From the NCBI RefSeq assembly GCF_000264995.1, contig NW_006767433.1, positions 1,830,876 to 1,894,875 on the forward strand: a stretch of 64,000 nucleotides of DNA, written 5' to 3'. Positions within the stretch are counted from its first letter, which is position 1. Every line of letters starts with the position of its first letter. Under the pieces are notes generated by a model that saw only the letters and a list, made by a program, of their open reading frames with translations, was not told the DNA's origin and did no database searches. A program made the translations under genes and the position numbers. The DNA is from Punctularia strigosozonata HHB-11173 SS5 (Eukaryota; Basidiomycota; Agaricomycetes; Corticiales; Punctulariaceae). Positions 45,824 to 58,588 of this stretch are shown piece by piece.

Positions 45824-47283
45824 ATGCCAGCACGGATGCCGACCGACGCGTCACCACCGGATGAAGTGCCGCCCGCGACGTCAATGGATGAGCCCCGAGT
45901 AGCGCCGCCGGAATGTATGCGTCAGGGCACGTTCACCGGCGCCGATGCCGCCCGTGCGCGCCTCGCGACGAAGAAGCCGATCTTTCCTTTGTGGAGGCAC
46001 CGGAGGCGGCACGACTCGCAGGAATCAGCTAGCAGTGGCCGGAGCTCGACCAGATCGTCCATTGCAGAACATGCGCAGCCTTCGAGCGTGGAACGCCTGG
46101 AGGCACCGACCGGCGGCGACCAGCTTGTCCGCCTGTCATCTTCACTCACTAGCGAGGACGAAGATGATGACAAGGACGTATATCGATGGGCAATTCTTTA
46201 CGAGAACCAGCGTGGGTGAGTGAGGCTTTGCGTGCAATGCTGCCTCAGTACAACTTGATTTACCGCGCGAGTGCAGCATCACTATCTTTTCAATACCCCG
46301 CTATTCACGTCTTGGTCTGCTACCGAACGACCCACCGGCGTTCACCGTACCTGAAGCTCGCGGTGATAAGGACAAACAGCCCCAAGTGTCCCTGGATAAC
46401 TATCCGCTTCCGGATGGCAATTGGCGTTGGGTATCGAAGAGCTGGATGATAGACATGCGCGGTGACGGTGAGGTCCAGTATGATGGTTTCGAGTACAACT
46501 GGTGGTTCCGCTCGCACGGATGGAGGGCAGAGGTGGGGAAGCTGAGTGCAGGAGGATGGGTCAGGCGAAGGAGATGGGTTCGGTTGATGGTCAAGCCGGC
46601 CATGATGCACAGGGAGAAGAAGGAACGCGCTATGTCGCAACCTGAAGACGGGGTGCGGGACACTACCTCCATTTCCCTTGGCGGCTCCCACCCGCCTTCA
46701 GTTCTGGATGTCCTGCCCTCGGAGATGGAGGGAGAGAAGTGGAAGCACATCTGGCATGATGCCGACGCTGAAGGGGATTGGCGACGGTGCCATGCAGCAC
46801 TGCGAGAGTTGAACAACGACGGACGCAAGCTGGAGATGTGGAAGGCGTGGCTAGTTGGCCATGGCGACAGACCTCCCGACGTCGCGCTTAGACCGGTGAG
46901 GGGGAAGCAATGGACGGAAGACGACGGGCCCATGCCCTCGGAGGTCGACTACGCTAACGCACCCCAGTGGAAGAGGGGTATCATCGCTGATAGGGAGCGC
47001 ATATCAGCGGTACTGTGCGAGCATGTGTGTTTTGTTGTCCTTGGTCCTTACTGTGATGACCTACTCATGACGCATTGGCCAGGGAGGAGAGATCTTACGT
47101 TCCTTTATTTATCCGGAGTCCAGGGTTCAGTTCATCCGACTGTTGGGTGACGCTGGCTTACTCGAAGAACTGCGGTCCGGCGGCGGCCTTTCAGACAGCA
47201 GAGATATGGTTGAGTTCTGGAGTTACACAACGGAAGTGGAGAGGCGGAAGACTGGCGACGAGGACCGGACGGACAGCGAGTAA
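45824..47283 (+). CDS. Dysferlin (DysF) domain protein, SPO73/PEX30-like
   Basis: From MPARMPTDASPPDEVPPATS at 45824 (a second Met at residue 5 is also possible). A disordered Ser-rich head is followed by VYRWAILYENQR, an intron (about 46217-46280), and GITIFSIPRYSRLGLLPNDP. The DysF signature is then complete: LPDGNWRWVSKSWMIDMRGD with EVQYDGFEYNWWFRSHGWRA (DysFN), followed by GGWVRRRRWVRLMVKP (DysFC). The later region EKWKHIWHDADAEGDWRRCH, then RLLGDAGLLEELRSGG and MVEFWSYTTEVERRK, ends at 47283 after an intron near 47034. No membrane segment is seen, unlike PEX30-32; yeast Spo73 is likewise soluble. Likely role in lipid contact sites or membrane shaping is inference. Confidence 0.8.
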
Positions 47284-47638
47284 TTTATACCATCTCTCTC
47301 ATTTGGTCGTGGATCACCCTTTCAATGTATATACTCGAGCAATCAATACCTGGCATTGAACCAAAGCATCGCAACGAGCAGTTATTGCTGCCTCTGTTGT
47401 GCCGTACATAATGTCGGACGCGACGGGGACACGCTACGCGTCCGGCATTTCCCCACGTGCCTCCGCGTGCGGCTCTGAAGTCTCGCTGGAAACTTTTGCT
47501 CGCTTACAATACGCCAGTGCTGCCGTCTACCTGACCGACTGACGTCGTGCCGAACGTTCACAGTGGCCGCTTCATTGCTCGAAAGAACCGTATGTTTGAT
47601 TCTCGTCAATGGTGTTCGGTGGTGCTCATGCCGCGTGA
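47284..47638. other. Intergenic region DysF gene / DExH helicase
   Basis: Should hold the DysF 3' UTR and the helicase promoter. Nothing else supported. Confidence 0.45.
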
Positions 47639-50600
47639 ATGATATCAGAGTCTGCAAGCTCTATGCGTCTTGCTGTTCTCCTCCGCCACAGCAGGCGCCG
47701 ACTTCTCATGCAATTGGATCCCTCATCAGGGCCTCCCTCTTCTCCGCGTGCCTTCAAGCGTTCCTTCACCCGGCCACCTCGAGGGCACGCACAATCAGAG
47801 TCGGCACTGAGCCAAGCGTCAAGCACCTCGCACACGTCCGAGAACCCACCCCCGCCCAAGGCGCCAAAACTCGACCGCCGCGGCTCCCCTCACTCGTCGT
47901 TTCACACATCCGCCTCCTCCTCCTCCTTGATGCCCTCGCAGTCAGGCAAGCCACCGAGAGGCCCCTCGCGAGGCCCCTCGCGTAGAGGCAACGCAACAGG
48001 ATCGTCGTCTCGTTCATCCAGGAGCTCCCGCCGATCAAAGAATCCTCCTCCCCCGAGCCAAACGCTGACCGTCGAAGGTCCCGTTTACGACGAAAAATAC
48101 ATACAGGAGAAGTACAAGCAGACGGAGATGAAATCGTCCTCGGTCTCAAATCCGAAGTCAGCCCTCACGAACTACGTGATGCTGTCCCAGAAGAAGCTGC
48201 CGGACTACTCCCATGCAGATGTCGTAGTCGATAAGCGAAGGATGATTCGGTGCGTTGAGTTAGCGACATTAAGCATACCGAACCTTACGATTCCTGTAGG
48301 TGTACCGTCAACGCGTCCGATGACCCTCCAGTGGTAGGTGTAGGCGACGGTCCCACCAGAAAAGAGGCCGAAAAGTTGGCCGCATTGAGCGCTTGTTATC
48401 AACTTGATGCTCTCAAACTGGTGCGTGCAGTTGATGTCATCACTGTCCTCTTTGCATCGTTGAAGTCTGCCATACAGCTTGATAAACCACCCAAAACTAC
48501 CACTGAAAAGGCCAGCGGGGGCTCCACTACCGCGATCACGCTCTCAGACGGTACCCCTGTCGATTACGACACTGCCCGCCAGTTCATGGATTGGTACTGT
48601 CGCAAGTTCGGGTTTGGCAAAGAAGAGGTCATGTACCAAGAAATACGCCGTCGCAAGGCAGACAGCGCCTGGGAGGCTGTTATGATTGTCGGCGGTCGGC
48701 GTATCGGTATTGGATCTGGTCCCTCGAAGAAGACGTCTACTGTCAACTGCTACCTTGACGTGGCGCAATATCTGGAAAGCTGTGACCGGGAATTGTGGAA
48801 AACATTCGCGGAGGCTGCCAGGACAGGCAGGGACCTTGGCTTGGCCCCAAGGGTGCTTCTGGCTATGAGCGATCGCCTCGATGACGAGATCCGAGACCTT
48901 TGCCACGACATCAAGCGCAGCGACCTCTATCATAACCGTCCCAAGGTTACAACTGCAGGCTCGGCCCTTCCAGCTGCTCTCAGTGGGGCAAGGATGCGGC
49001 AGTGGATTTCGGAGCGCTCCCTTGCAGCGAAATCCAGGGCGCTCAAGGAACGAAGAGCGCATTATCTCCAGGATAAGAATATGGAGAAGATGCGGAACGT
49101 CCGCACTACGTTACCAGTCTACACCCGAAGCTCGGAGCTACTGAAACAGATTCATGACAACGAGGTCACAATCTGCTTAGCCGCCACCGGTTCCGGAAAG
49201 ACTACGCAGATCCCGCAGCTCATTCTGGATGATATGATCGACAAGGGCGAGGGTGCGAAGTGCAACATCGTTTGCACGCAACCTCGGCGTCTTGCCGCTA
49301 TCGGCGTCGCAGATCGCGTTGCGAAAGAAAGAGGAGAAACTCTGGGAAGGACTGTCGGTTATCAAGTTCGATTCGAGCATAAGTTGCCAGAAGAACATGG
49401 GTCAATTACCTTCTGCACTACCGGAATATTCCTGAAGCGCATGCAGTCGGCTTTGTTTCAACCTGGGACCACCCTCGATGATGTCACTCATATCCTTGTC
49501 GACGAAGTGCACGAACGGGACGTCGACACGGACTTGCTGCTTGTAGTCCTGAAGCGCTTAATCGCGGATCGGAAGGATAGGGGCAAACCGATAAAGGTTG
49601 TGCTCATGAGCGCCACCATTGACCCCACGCTGTTCCAACAGTACTTCGCGGACGAGGATGGCAAACCAGCCAGCGTCATCGAAGTGCCCGGACGATCCTT
49701 CCCGGTGACGAAGTACTTCATGGACGATTTCGTGCCTACCTTGGCACAGAAACAAAGCACTCGATGGGTATTCAGACAGGATTCGGTCATCAACTACCTG
49801 GCGAGCGAACTCGGCCCTGAACAATTACGTGCAATGGGAGTCCCGTCGCCGGTTGACGATCGCATAGCCCAACAAGAACAGCTAGAACTTCCTGTGCCAC
49901 TCATCGCCCTCACGATCTCTCATGTCCTGCAACAAACAGACGATGGCCACGTTCTTGTCTTCTTGCCCGGATGGGAGGATATTCAAGCGGTTCAGCGGTG
50001 TTTACTTGATTCGTCGAATCAGCTCGGAATGCGGTTCTCCGACTCCTCCAAGTATAATATCCACGTACTGCACTCGACGGTGCCCCTCTCTGAACAGCAG
50101 GTCATTTTTGAGCCGCCACCAGCAGGCATCCGCCGCATCATCCTATCCACGAACATTGCCGAGACGTCCATCACAATCCCGGACGTTGTTTACGTCGTAG
50201 ACACGGGAAAGATCAAGGAGCAGCGATATGATCCGGAGCGTCACATGTCCTCCCTGGTTTCCGCCTGGGTTGGTTCGTCCAACCTGAACCAGCGAGCGGG
50301 TCGAGCAGGTCGTCATCGCTCAGGAGAGTATTTCGGTATACTCGGACAGAAGCGTGCCGCCGCTTTGAGCCCTTATCAAACGGTGGAGATGAAGCGAGTT
50401 GATCTCAGTAACGTGGTCATGCATATCAAAGCACTGGACTTCCCCAACATGGCAGTGGACGAAGTGCTCGCCGCCACGATTGAGCCACCAGCCGCTGCTC
50501 GAGTCGACGCTGCCATGGAAGACCTTCAGCGCGTAGGAGCGCTGGACGCCGAGGAGAACCTTACCGCCCTCGGACGGGTCTTGCTCCAATTGCCTGTCGA

Positions 50601-51868
50601 TGCTCAGATGGGCAGATTGGTGCTTTACGGATGTTTCTTCCGCTGCTTAGATCAAGCCCTTACACTCGCCGCGTTGCTGAGCAATCGCGACCCATTTGTG
50701 TCTCCGATGCATCTCAAACAGGAAGCTGCAGCGAAGAAACTCTCGTGGTCGCCGACTGAGTTCCGTTCCGATGCCTTGGCAGCCCTGAGGGCTTATAACG
50801 CATGGTGGAACATGCATGGGAAAGGCGAATACAGCGCCGCGAATCGATTCTGCTCCGACAATTTCCTCTCGAAGCCTACATTACTCATGGTGCAGAAAAT
50901 CAAGAACCAACTCCTCCAGTCTCTCTACCACGTCGGAGTGATTGGTGTCTCCGCTGGTGGAGATGTCGCGCCCCCAAGAGGCAGGGACAACGTGGTGCCG
51001 GAGGAGCTTAACACCAATGGTGGCTCCTTACCTCTGTTGGCCGGTCTGATTGCCATAGCAGCACAACCGAACTTCGCCGTAAGGACAGGCGAGAAATCGT
51101 TGCGGACTCAACAGGACAAGGTGCGTTTGTGTCATCGTGATAGTGTAAGACGTATTCATTGATTATTTGCAGATGGTATTCATCCATCCTTCCAGTGTCA
51201 ACAATCGCAAACATGAAGTTAGCGCTGGAACTGATGCACCTGTGGAGAAACAGCTCTACGCATTTGCAGAAAAACGTCAAAACGTTTCCTCCGTGACCAG
51301 TGGTCCCGCTCAGAAGTACCTCGTGACCACCACGCGTTTGGATCCGATGACCTACGTGCTGTTCGGAGCCCATAAAATTGTGGTGGCCGAAAGGGGATTA
51401 GAATGCGACGAATGGTTGCCCATTGTCGGAAACGTCGATGCACTCGACGATATCCAACGCCTGAAATATCTCATGGAGGAATGCTTCCTGCGCGTTTTTG
51501 CAGGGATCACCTCCGGGAGACGGCATCAACACACACGTGCGGTACCGATACCTCCTCCTCCCCGGGATGCCGAAGAAGAGGAAGAGTCTGGAAGCGAAGA
51601 TGACGAGTCGAAAGACTACTCCTTGACCAAGGTCGAGATTGCTGAATTCGATCAGTTCACTCGCGACATCGTGCGCGTGCTGAACAGATACAACGAAGAG
51701 CGAATACAGACGCAATCGCGTCAGAACTCTCGTCCAGGTACACCTATGGGGTCACCGCTCTCGTCGCCTTCTCTCGGAGGACTTTCCCGCCTCCCGTCGT
51801 TCGCCGGCAGTCGTTCTGCCTTCAACTCGAGGCCTGGCACTCCCAGTCCTTTAGCACGGCGCCCTTAG
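47639..51868 (+). CDS. DExH-box RNA helicase with N-terminal dsRNA-binding-like domain (DHX9/DHX36 group)
   Basis: ATP-dependent 3'-5' RNA helicase of the DEAH/RHA family. A Ser/Pro/Arg-rich head contains NPKSALTNYVMLSQKKLPDY, a double-stranded-RNA-binding-like fold continuing over an intron as VVGVGDGPTRKEAEKLAALS. A second copy of this fold includes FMDWYCRKFGFGKEEVMYQE. The RecA core has LAATGSGKTTQIPQLILDD (motif I), VCTQPRRLAAIGVADR (Ia), HILVDEVHERDVDTDLLLVV (motif II, DEVH), VLMSATIDPTLFQQYF (III), ILSTNIAETSITIPDVVYVV (V) and LNQRAGRAGRHRSGEY (VI). HA2 and OB-fold domains follow, and a Ser/Pro-rich tail ends PSPLARRP. Introns include about 51121-51172. The start is uncertain: Met24 (about 47708) also fits, and the first 23 residues are basic like a mitochondrial presequence. 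Confidence 0.93.
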
Positions 51869-52197
51869 CTGCGACACTCGGAAGGCAAACAGTCCATCGA
51901 CGTTGCATTCAGTAGAGTTAAAGAACTCTAAATAGTAAATACTTACCAGACATCAGTAATGCGTTTCGTCTTGAACCCCCTTTCACTACTCCATGCTTGC
52001 CTGGCCATTATAACTTAGGATCGTCGACGCGACTTGTTTGAGGCACGTGTAGGTAAATCACAATTACGTATTACACTGGTCGACCGGTCAGTTGCCGGCT
52101 AGTACATGCGCGTCGCCAGCTCGGTGAACACTACCTCTGTTGCGTCAATATCCAAACCTATAGTCACGATTTCCTGGGCGTGGCCTTATTGCCCATC
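51869..52197. other. Intergenic region helicase / AP-2 alpha
   Basis: Holds the helicase 3' UTR and AP-2 alpha promoter. No other signal seen. Confidence 0.45.
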
Positions 52198-55100
52198 ATG
52201 GCGACCAATATGCGTGGGCTCACGCAGGTCCGGCACATGTTGAAGTCATCTGTTCTTGCGCTTACCTTTCGGTAGTTCATTGCGGATATCAGAGGTGCCA
52301 GGGTCCGCGAACTAGAAGAGAAACGTATCAACAAAGAGATGGCAAACATACGGAAGAAGTTCAAAGGTCCGTGTGCTGAAATGAGTGCAGGGGACGTAGC
52401 GCTGAACAAGTGGATGCAGACGGGAATCTAGATGGATACCAGAAGAAGAAGTAAGTGACAACGAACTGCGACAGCTTTGCTCTAATCGGGCGACCTTCAC
52501 AGATATGTTGCCAAGATCATATTTACCTATATTCTTGGTTATAAAGTGGACGTTGGGCACATGGAGGCCGTCAATCTCATCTCAAGCCCCAAATACAGCG
52601 AGAAGCAAATAGTAAGTGGTTCGCGCGGTCCACCACATTCCCTTCGTTTAACGTTATGTTGACTTAAGGGCTATCTAGCGGTCACTCTGCTTATGCACGA
52701 GAACTCTGATTTCCTGCGCTTAGTTGTGAATTCTATCCGTAAGGACTTGGACTCGAACAACGAGATTGACAATTGTCTTGCTTTACATGCCATCGCCAAC
52801 GTTGGCGGAATGGAGATGGCGGAAGCTTTGGCGGAGGACGTGCATCGTCTTCTGATATCCCCGTACGTGAACTTGATTTTTGTTGCCGACATGGGCTTCA
52901 TGGCGGATATCCAGAACATCCCAGAGTTTCGTGAAGAAGAAGGCCGCCCTCACTTTGTTACGACTCTACCGGAAACACCCGCAAGTGATTCCGGCCGATG
53001 AATGGGCGCTACGGATTGTATCGCTCATGGATGACCCAGACTTGGTAACACATCTGCGATATCTTTTCACCAAAGACTGCTGAATGTGTCATCATAGGGG
53101 GTCGTGCTTTGCGTCACGAGCTTGACTATGGCAATGGCTCAAGACCATCTGGAGGCATATTCGGTATGCTACCAGAAGGCGGTGGACCGCTTATACCGGG
53201 TAGGCTTCTCTCCTGCATTTGTCACTTTCATACCCTAATGTTTCCCTCAGCTCGTTGTTGAACACGAGTATTCTGGGGCGTATGCATACTACAAAGTTCC
53301 CTCGCCGTGGCTGCAAGTGAAGCTCTTGCGGTTGCTCCAGTACTACCCACCCCCAGGTTAGTATATCTGCTTTTGAGTTCGTTATACCCACTCAGATGCC
53401 CCAGAGGATCCTACAATCTACGATATTCTTCATACCGTACTCGAAACGATTATGAACAACTGTTCCGAGCCTTCCCGAAATGTCCAGCATAACAATGCAC
53501 AGCATGCCGTATTATTCGAAGCCATCGGGCTGGCTATCCACGTGGACTCCAACTCACCCTTGGTCGGCACCGCAGCAATCCTACTCGCTCGCTTCATATC
53601 CTCGAAGGAGACAAACGTGCGGTATCTTGGTCTCGACACCATGGCGCATCTCGCTGCACGTGCGGATACACTGGAGCCTATCAAGAAACATCAAGGCACC
53701 GTCATCCTCTCACTGCGTGATAAGGATATCTCAGTTCGCCGCCGTGCCCTCGATTTGCTATACAGCATGTGCGATGTTGACAACTCGGAGCTGATTGTGG
53801 GAGAACTGCTGAGATATCTCAAAGTGGCCGACTACGCATTGCGCGAAGAGATGGTCCTGAAAATAGCCATCCTCACGGAGAAATACGCGAACTCCTACAA
53901 GTGGTATGTAGATACCATACTGGATCTCATCAGTGCTGCTGGGGACCACGTCGGCGACGAAGTCTGGTACCGCGTGGTGCAGATTGTAACGAATACGGAG
54001 GATCTGCAAGAATACGCTGCCAAAGTCGTCATGGAGCACTTGAAGCAGCCATCCTCGCACGAAAGCTTGGTGAAAGTCGGTGGTGGGTCATATAGATCTT
54101 CACACAACAGTAGCTTCTGTTCCAACGAATTACAGGTTATATACTGGGAGAATATGGGCATCTCGTCGCCAACGAAACGGGCTATACGCCAATGGAACAG
54201 TTCCAGCTTCTGCACTCCAAATCGCAGTTCTGTGTGGCGTCCACGAGATCTCTTCTGCTATCGACCTATATCAAATGGGTCAATGTGTTTCCCGAAATCA
54301 AACCTCAACTCTTGAATGTCTTCGAACGTTATCGCCACGTTCTCGATGCCGAACTCCAGCAACGAGCTTGTGAATACTATGCCTTGGCGTCTCGACCAGA
54401 AGACGACGAGGTGTTACAGAATGTATGTGAGGAGATGCCCCCATTCCCTCCGCGTACAAGTGCCTTACTCGGGCGCTTGAACCGCAAACATGGCGATACA
54501 GAGGATAAACGTACTTGGATCCACGGAGGCAAGGAAGCTAACGACACCCGCCAGCTGATGGTGGCGAGCAGGGCGCCTGGATCGATCACGAACGGGATTG
54601 CCAATACCGCTGGCCCAAACACCGATAACATTACGGAATCACTGAAGGGTCTTGAGATTGCTCCTACTTCTCCAGATCACGCAACGGGAGCATCGCATGC
54701 AGGAACATCCTCTTCGGCCTTTGCGTCACCTGCACATTCCATTCCTCATCTTACGATTGGTCCGAATGTTGATCGGTGGTTCGAGAAACTCACCTACAAC
54801 GCAGAAGGCGTACTCTACGAGGATGTCCAGATTCAAATCGGGATCAAGTCGAAATTTCAAGGCCAATTTGGTCAGCTCGCCGTATATCTCGGCAATAAAA
54901 TCTCTGCCGCTATGACCTCCTTCACTACTCGGATCCACAACGTTGACCCAGCCTTCCTCTCTGTCACCCTGGCAAAGATGCCACCCAATATGATCGCTCC
55001 GCGCACTCAAACCCAGCTCCTCCTTCAAGTCGAGTGCAAGAAGGTGTTCAAAGATCCGCCTATCCTAGAAGTATCATTCCTGTCAGGATCACACCAGACC

Positions 55101-55560
55101 ATCGCTATCAAACTCCCCTTAGTGATTACGAAGTTTTTCGAGCATGTCAAATTCAACCAGGCCGACTTCTTCGAGCGATGGAAGCTGATTGGTGGCCCAC
55201 CTCGAGAAGCCCAGGCCATATTTCCCATATCCCTGAATGAGGCTGGTCAAGTGGACCTGCACAAGAACCGACAAGTGGTTTCTGGCCACCGCTTCAACGT
55301 CCTCGACGGTATTGATCCAAATCCCAACAACCTCGTAGGAGCAGCGGTGCTTCATACGTCAACAGATGGGAAAGTCGGGTGCTTGCTGCGGCTCGAACCC
55401 AACAAGGAAGCGAAGGTGAGTTTCGCTTGGTATACTGGAGCTATTAAGTTCAGCTAATGTTTTGGATCCTCAGCTATGTCGAATCACGGTCCGTAGTACG
55501 TCGGAGGAGGTTGCAGCTGCCGTGCAGCAGCTGGTACAAGCGCCATTACAGGCCATTTAG
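52198..55560 (+). CDS. APL3: AP-2 complex subunit alpha (alpha-adaptin)
   Basis: Large subunit of the AP-2 adaptor that links cargo, PIP2 and clathrin in plasma-membrane endocytosis. The start [10 protein letters not shown] at 52198 splices to [20 protein letters not shown] and [20 protein letters not shown], the alpha-adaptin N-terminus. Next: [113 protein letters not shown] and [21 protein letters not shown] Ser/Thr/Pro hinge (about 54500-54750) leads to the ear domain: [37 protein letters not shown], and [20 protein letters not shown], ending [12 protein letters not shown]. Introns are short and phase-consistent. Confidence 0.96.
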
Positions 55561-55770
55561 CCATTGCACATCGTACATGCTTGCATTTTGGACTATCCGC
55601 GATTATCAGCGTACTGTAGCTTATCTATGGATATCTGGCATGTGGCCTCATGTAGCTTTGGCGTGTATCTGACCTCGTGGGTAATATTGCACTGGCGGAC
55701 AACACGTGTACCGTGCAATGTCAATTTGCTATGGTCTTCACCCAGCACGAGAAGACTAGCCGCCTGCTTG

Positions 55771-58249
55771 ATGTTCGATCGAGCATCGTCTTCTCTAGAA
55801 CCTGATAAATCGCACATATTCTGCTTCCCCAATGGCAAACCTATTCGCGTCTTCGTGGAGGCCGGTGAAATCCAAGGTATGCCAAAATTGGTTCGCACTT
55901 TGCGAGTGAGTGCAAAACGACTTCATGTCCACCAAAACATTGAGCAGCCGCGCGATAGAACGGTGGAGCCACCGTGTCTGGCGTTTCCAAAGAGGATGCG
56001 GATATAATTCTCATTGACTCGTCGGGTGAAGAAGGTGGTAGGACCATTGAGGCTTGGGGCCACGAGAGTTCGACCACCGTTTTGGACGCCGGATGGGTGA
56101 GACGCTGCGTTGCAGCAGGGAGAGCTCTCTTGTCCTCCGACGATTTTGGGGGCTGCGCACGAACGACGGATGGCACTGGGTCTCCGCACATATCGTCCGA
56201 TTCGAACAACATGTCGGTGTGTCATTGTCAAGCTGCTCGCCGCTTGCCTAACACCGTACTTTGACACAGTCCACCACCCTGGGCCCGAAGATTCGACGAA
56301 CTTGCTGCCTCGCCAACTAGGAGTGACCCTATGCCACAACCTGACACTTCTGCATTCCAACCGAAAGGTAAAGACAGGCCAATGGCCGATGCCTCTCACT
56401 CAGCGCCCCCTGATTCACCGATGCATCCTCCCTTCCTTTCGTCTCGTTCAACCCCAGTGGATCCCCAACCATATGCCCAGACAACTTCACAGCGATCAGA
56501 TCAGCCATTGCACTATACACCTTCCGCATATGCCCAAGCTTCCGTTTCGAGTCACCCCCAAACTTTTGGAGCACATCCGATGAACATGGCACAATTTGTC
56601 CCAGCATATCATGCCGCTTCCATGCAAGCGCCGTTTGCCCAAGCATCGTTACTTGAATCAACGAGACAACAACTCGGCATGGATCCCACACAGTTTCAGG
56701 CTCTGTTACAGCAGCAGATGCAGCTACAGCAGATGCAGATCCAGTTCCAGCAACTTGGCCCGGATCCCACAATACTCCAAGCACTTTTCCAGCAGCTACT
56801 GCAGCAACAGCAGTTTCAAATCCAGTCCGGTTTCGCTACTCAGTCTCACATGCTGCAACAAAGCCCCAGTGCGGGTCTGCATGGCATGCTCGCGCCATTT
56901 CCTGCCTTTCCTATGAATCCCTCGCTCCTTCCGCGGACACCCCCGTCTTTCGGCTCGTACTCGTTACCGCAGGACGCCGGTTCATTAGGCGCACCCTCGG
57001 CTGTGGCTAGCGGCAGTGTGCAACCCACTGTGGCTCCCGATCCTTCTATGTCATCAGCCACAGGTTCAGTTTCCGAGTCCCACGTTCAGCACAACCGTGT
57101 CGGTATCAAGTCGGACAAACAAGCGAAAGCGACAAAACCATCCCGGGTCAAGAAAAACAGCATAGCTGAAGCATATCCGTCTAGCTCCTCCCGTCGGGTA
57201 TCGAGGACATCTGCCTCTCCGCCCGCTGCATCCGCACCACTATCCCATGAACCACCACAGTCGACAATATCGCAGTTCTTTAGAAATAACCGCGGCCAAC
57301 CCCTTCTTTTCTACATCCAGGTGGACCTCAGAAACCGTAACGATGCCGTGCAGCAGGTCAAGGTGTGTTTCAGTATCTTGTGCTGTTCATCCAGGCTAAT
57401 TATCGATGGCAGAGACACGGAGGCAAGATCACGGCCGATATTGGTCAAGCGGATTATGTCATCCTCAATCCCCAAAGCAGCAAAAGCCAAACGTCATACA
57501 CGTACTTGTTCGAATCAGCCTTGGCAGCAGATCAGGTTCCCCTGCAACCGACTTATATTCGCGATTGCACAATCAACAAGACATTACTTGAGATCGACAA
57601 CTACATAATTACGCCTCCGAAGAGCCTACGGGGAGGTCATCCCAACGGCAAAGATGGCAGTCCCAAAAGAAACAACGTCCAAAAAGGCCGGGCATCCATG
57701 TCTCACTCAGGAGATGGCGTAGGTGGAGACGGGGAAAAACCTGTGTCCAGGAAGAGGGCCCGCGTAACGTCCATTTCCGAGGGAACGCAGGGCCGAAAGG
57801 GTGGTGATAAGAGGAAAGTGACTGAAGCTGCAGAATCTTTGGCGCCATTTCGACAACCAACGCCGTTAGCCGCACCTGAACCCTCAGACCAATGTTCGTA
57901 CAACGAACAAGATGTCGATTATCATCAGTTGAGTGAGATGGGCTACTCGAAGGATACCTCCCGTGGATCGGAAGAACCGACGGCCGGTTCTGACAATCCT
58001 CGACCGGATGGACATCCGGAACACGCACAGCCCACGAACGGACAGGACATCCTCACCCAGTCGGCCTCACGAGACGCCCACTTTGATCGCGATCTGCAGG
58101 TTGTTTCCCAGTACCTATTCTTGTCGGATGATTTAGAGAATCGTTCTGAAGCCGAAGTTTGGGGCATATTGGATGAGCAGGTAAACGTCGCGAATCATTC
58201 GAGTACGGCTGGTATTGATGGTGATTCTGAATTAGACACCCTGTCATAG
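55771..58249 (+). CDS. Two-BRCT-domain protein with Gln-rich linker (uncharacterised)
   Basis: Likely nuclear protein in DNA repair or telomere work, judged only from its BRCT folds. The start MFDRASSSLEPDKSHIFCF at 55771 runs into BRCT 1: GKPIRVFVEAGEIQGMPKLV, then over an intron (about 55906-55960) NGGATVSGVSKEDADIILID and TVLDAGWVRRCVAAGRALLS (the conserved Trp). A long Gln/Pro/Ser-rich linker (about 56330-57270) includes QALLQQQMQLQQMQIQFQQL. BRCT 2 is QPLLFYIQVDLRNRNDAVQQ, then RHGGKITADIGQADYVILN, QPTYIRDCTINKTLLEIDNY. The C-terminal region is basic then acidic with HFDRDLQVVSQYLFLSDDLE, and ends SELDTLS. No Myb or RING domain seen, so a Rap1-type identity is possible but unproven. Confidence 0.75.
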
Positions 58250-58588
58250 CTGCCCATCTTGGGCAGGTGAGTGACAGAACATCTAGGTACCACACTGGTT
58301 TTTATCGTGTACAACAGACTTCTACGGATACAATCATGAGCTTGTCTCTCGGCAGGTGGAGGAGTTGTTCCAGATCTCAAGACGTTCAGACCATGGTACG
58401 CTAGCAAAACTGGAACGCAAACATTAATCCGCAAATGCTCGTACACGGTGCACATGGTTCTACACTGCAGTATCATTATTGTTATTTGGCTATGTAGGTG
58501 ATGGCCTCTTATTTGTGATGTGTTTTAGCCTAGCTTCGTCATATGCATAGTAGAATACGGTTACTGGTCTTACGGTTGTTTACATCCA
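58250..58588. other. Convergent intergenic region
   Basis: Contains 3' UTRs of the BRCT protein gene and the RasGAP gene. No gene or repeat recognised. Confidence 0.5.
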
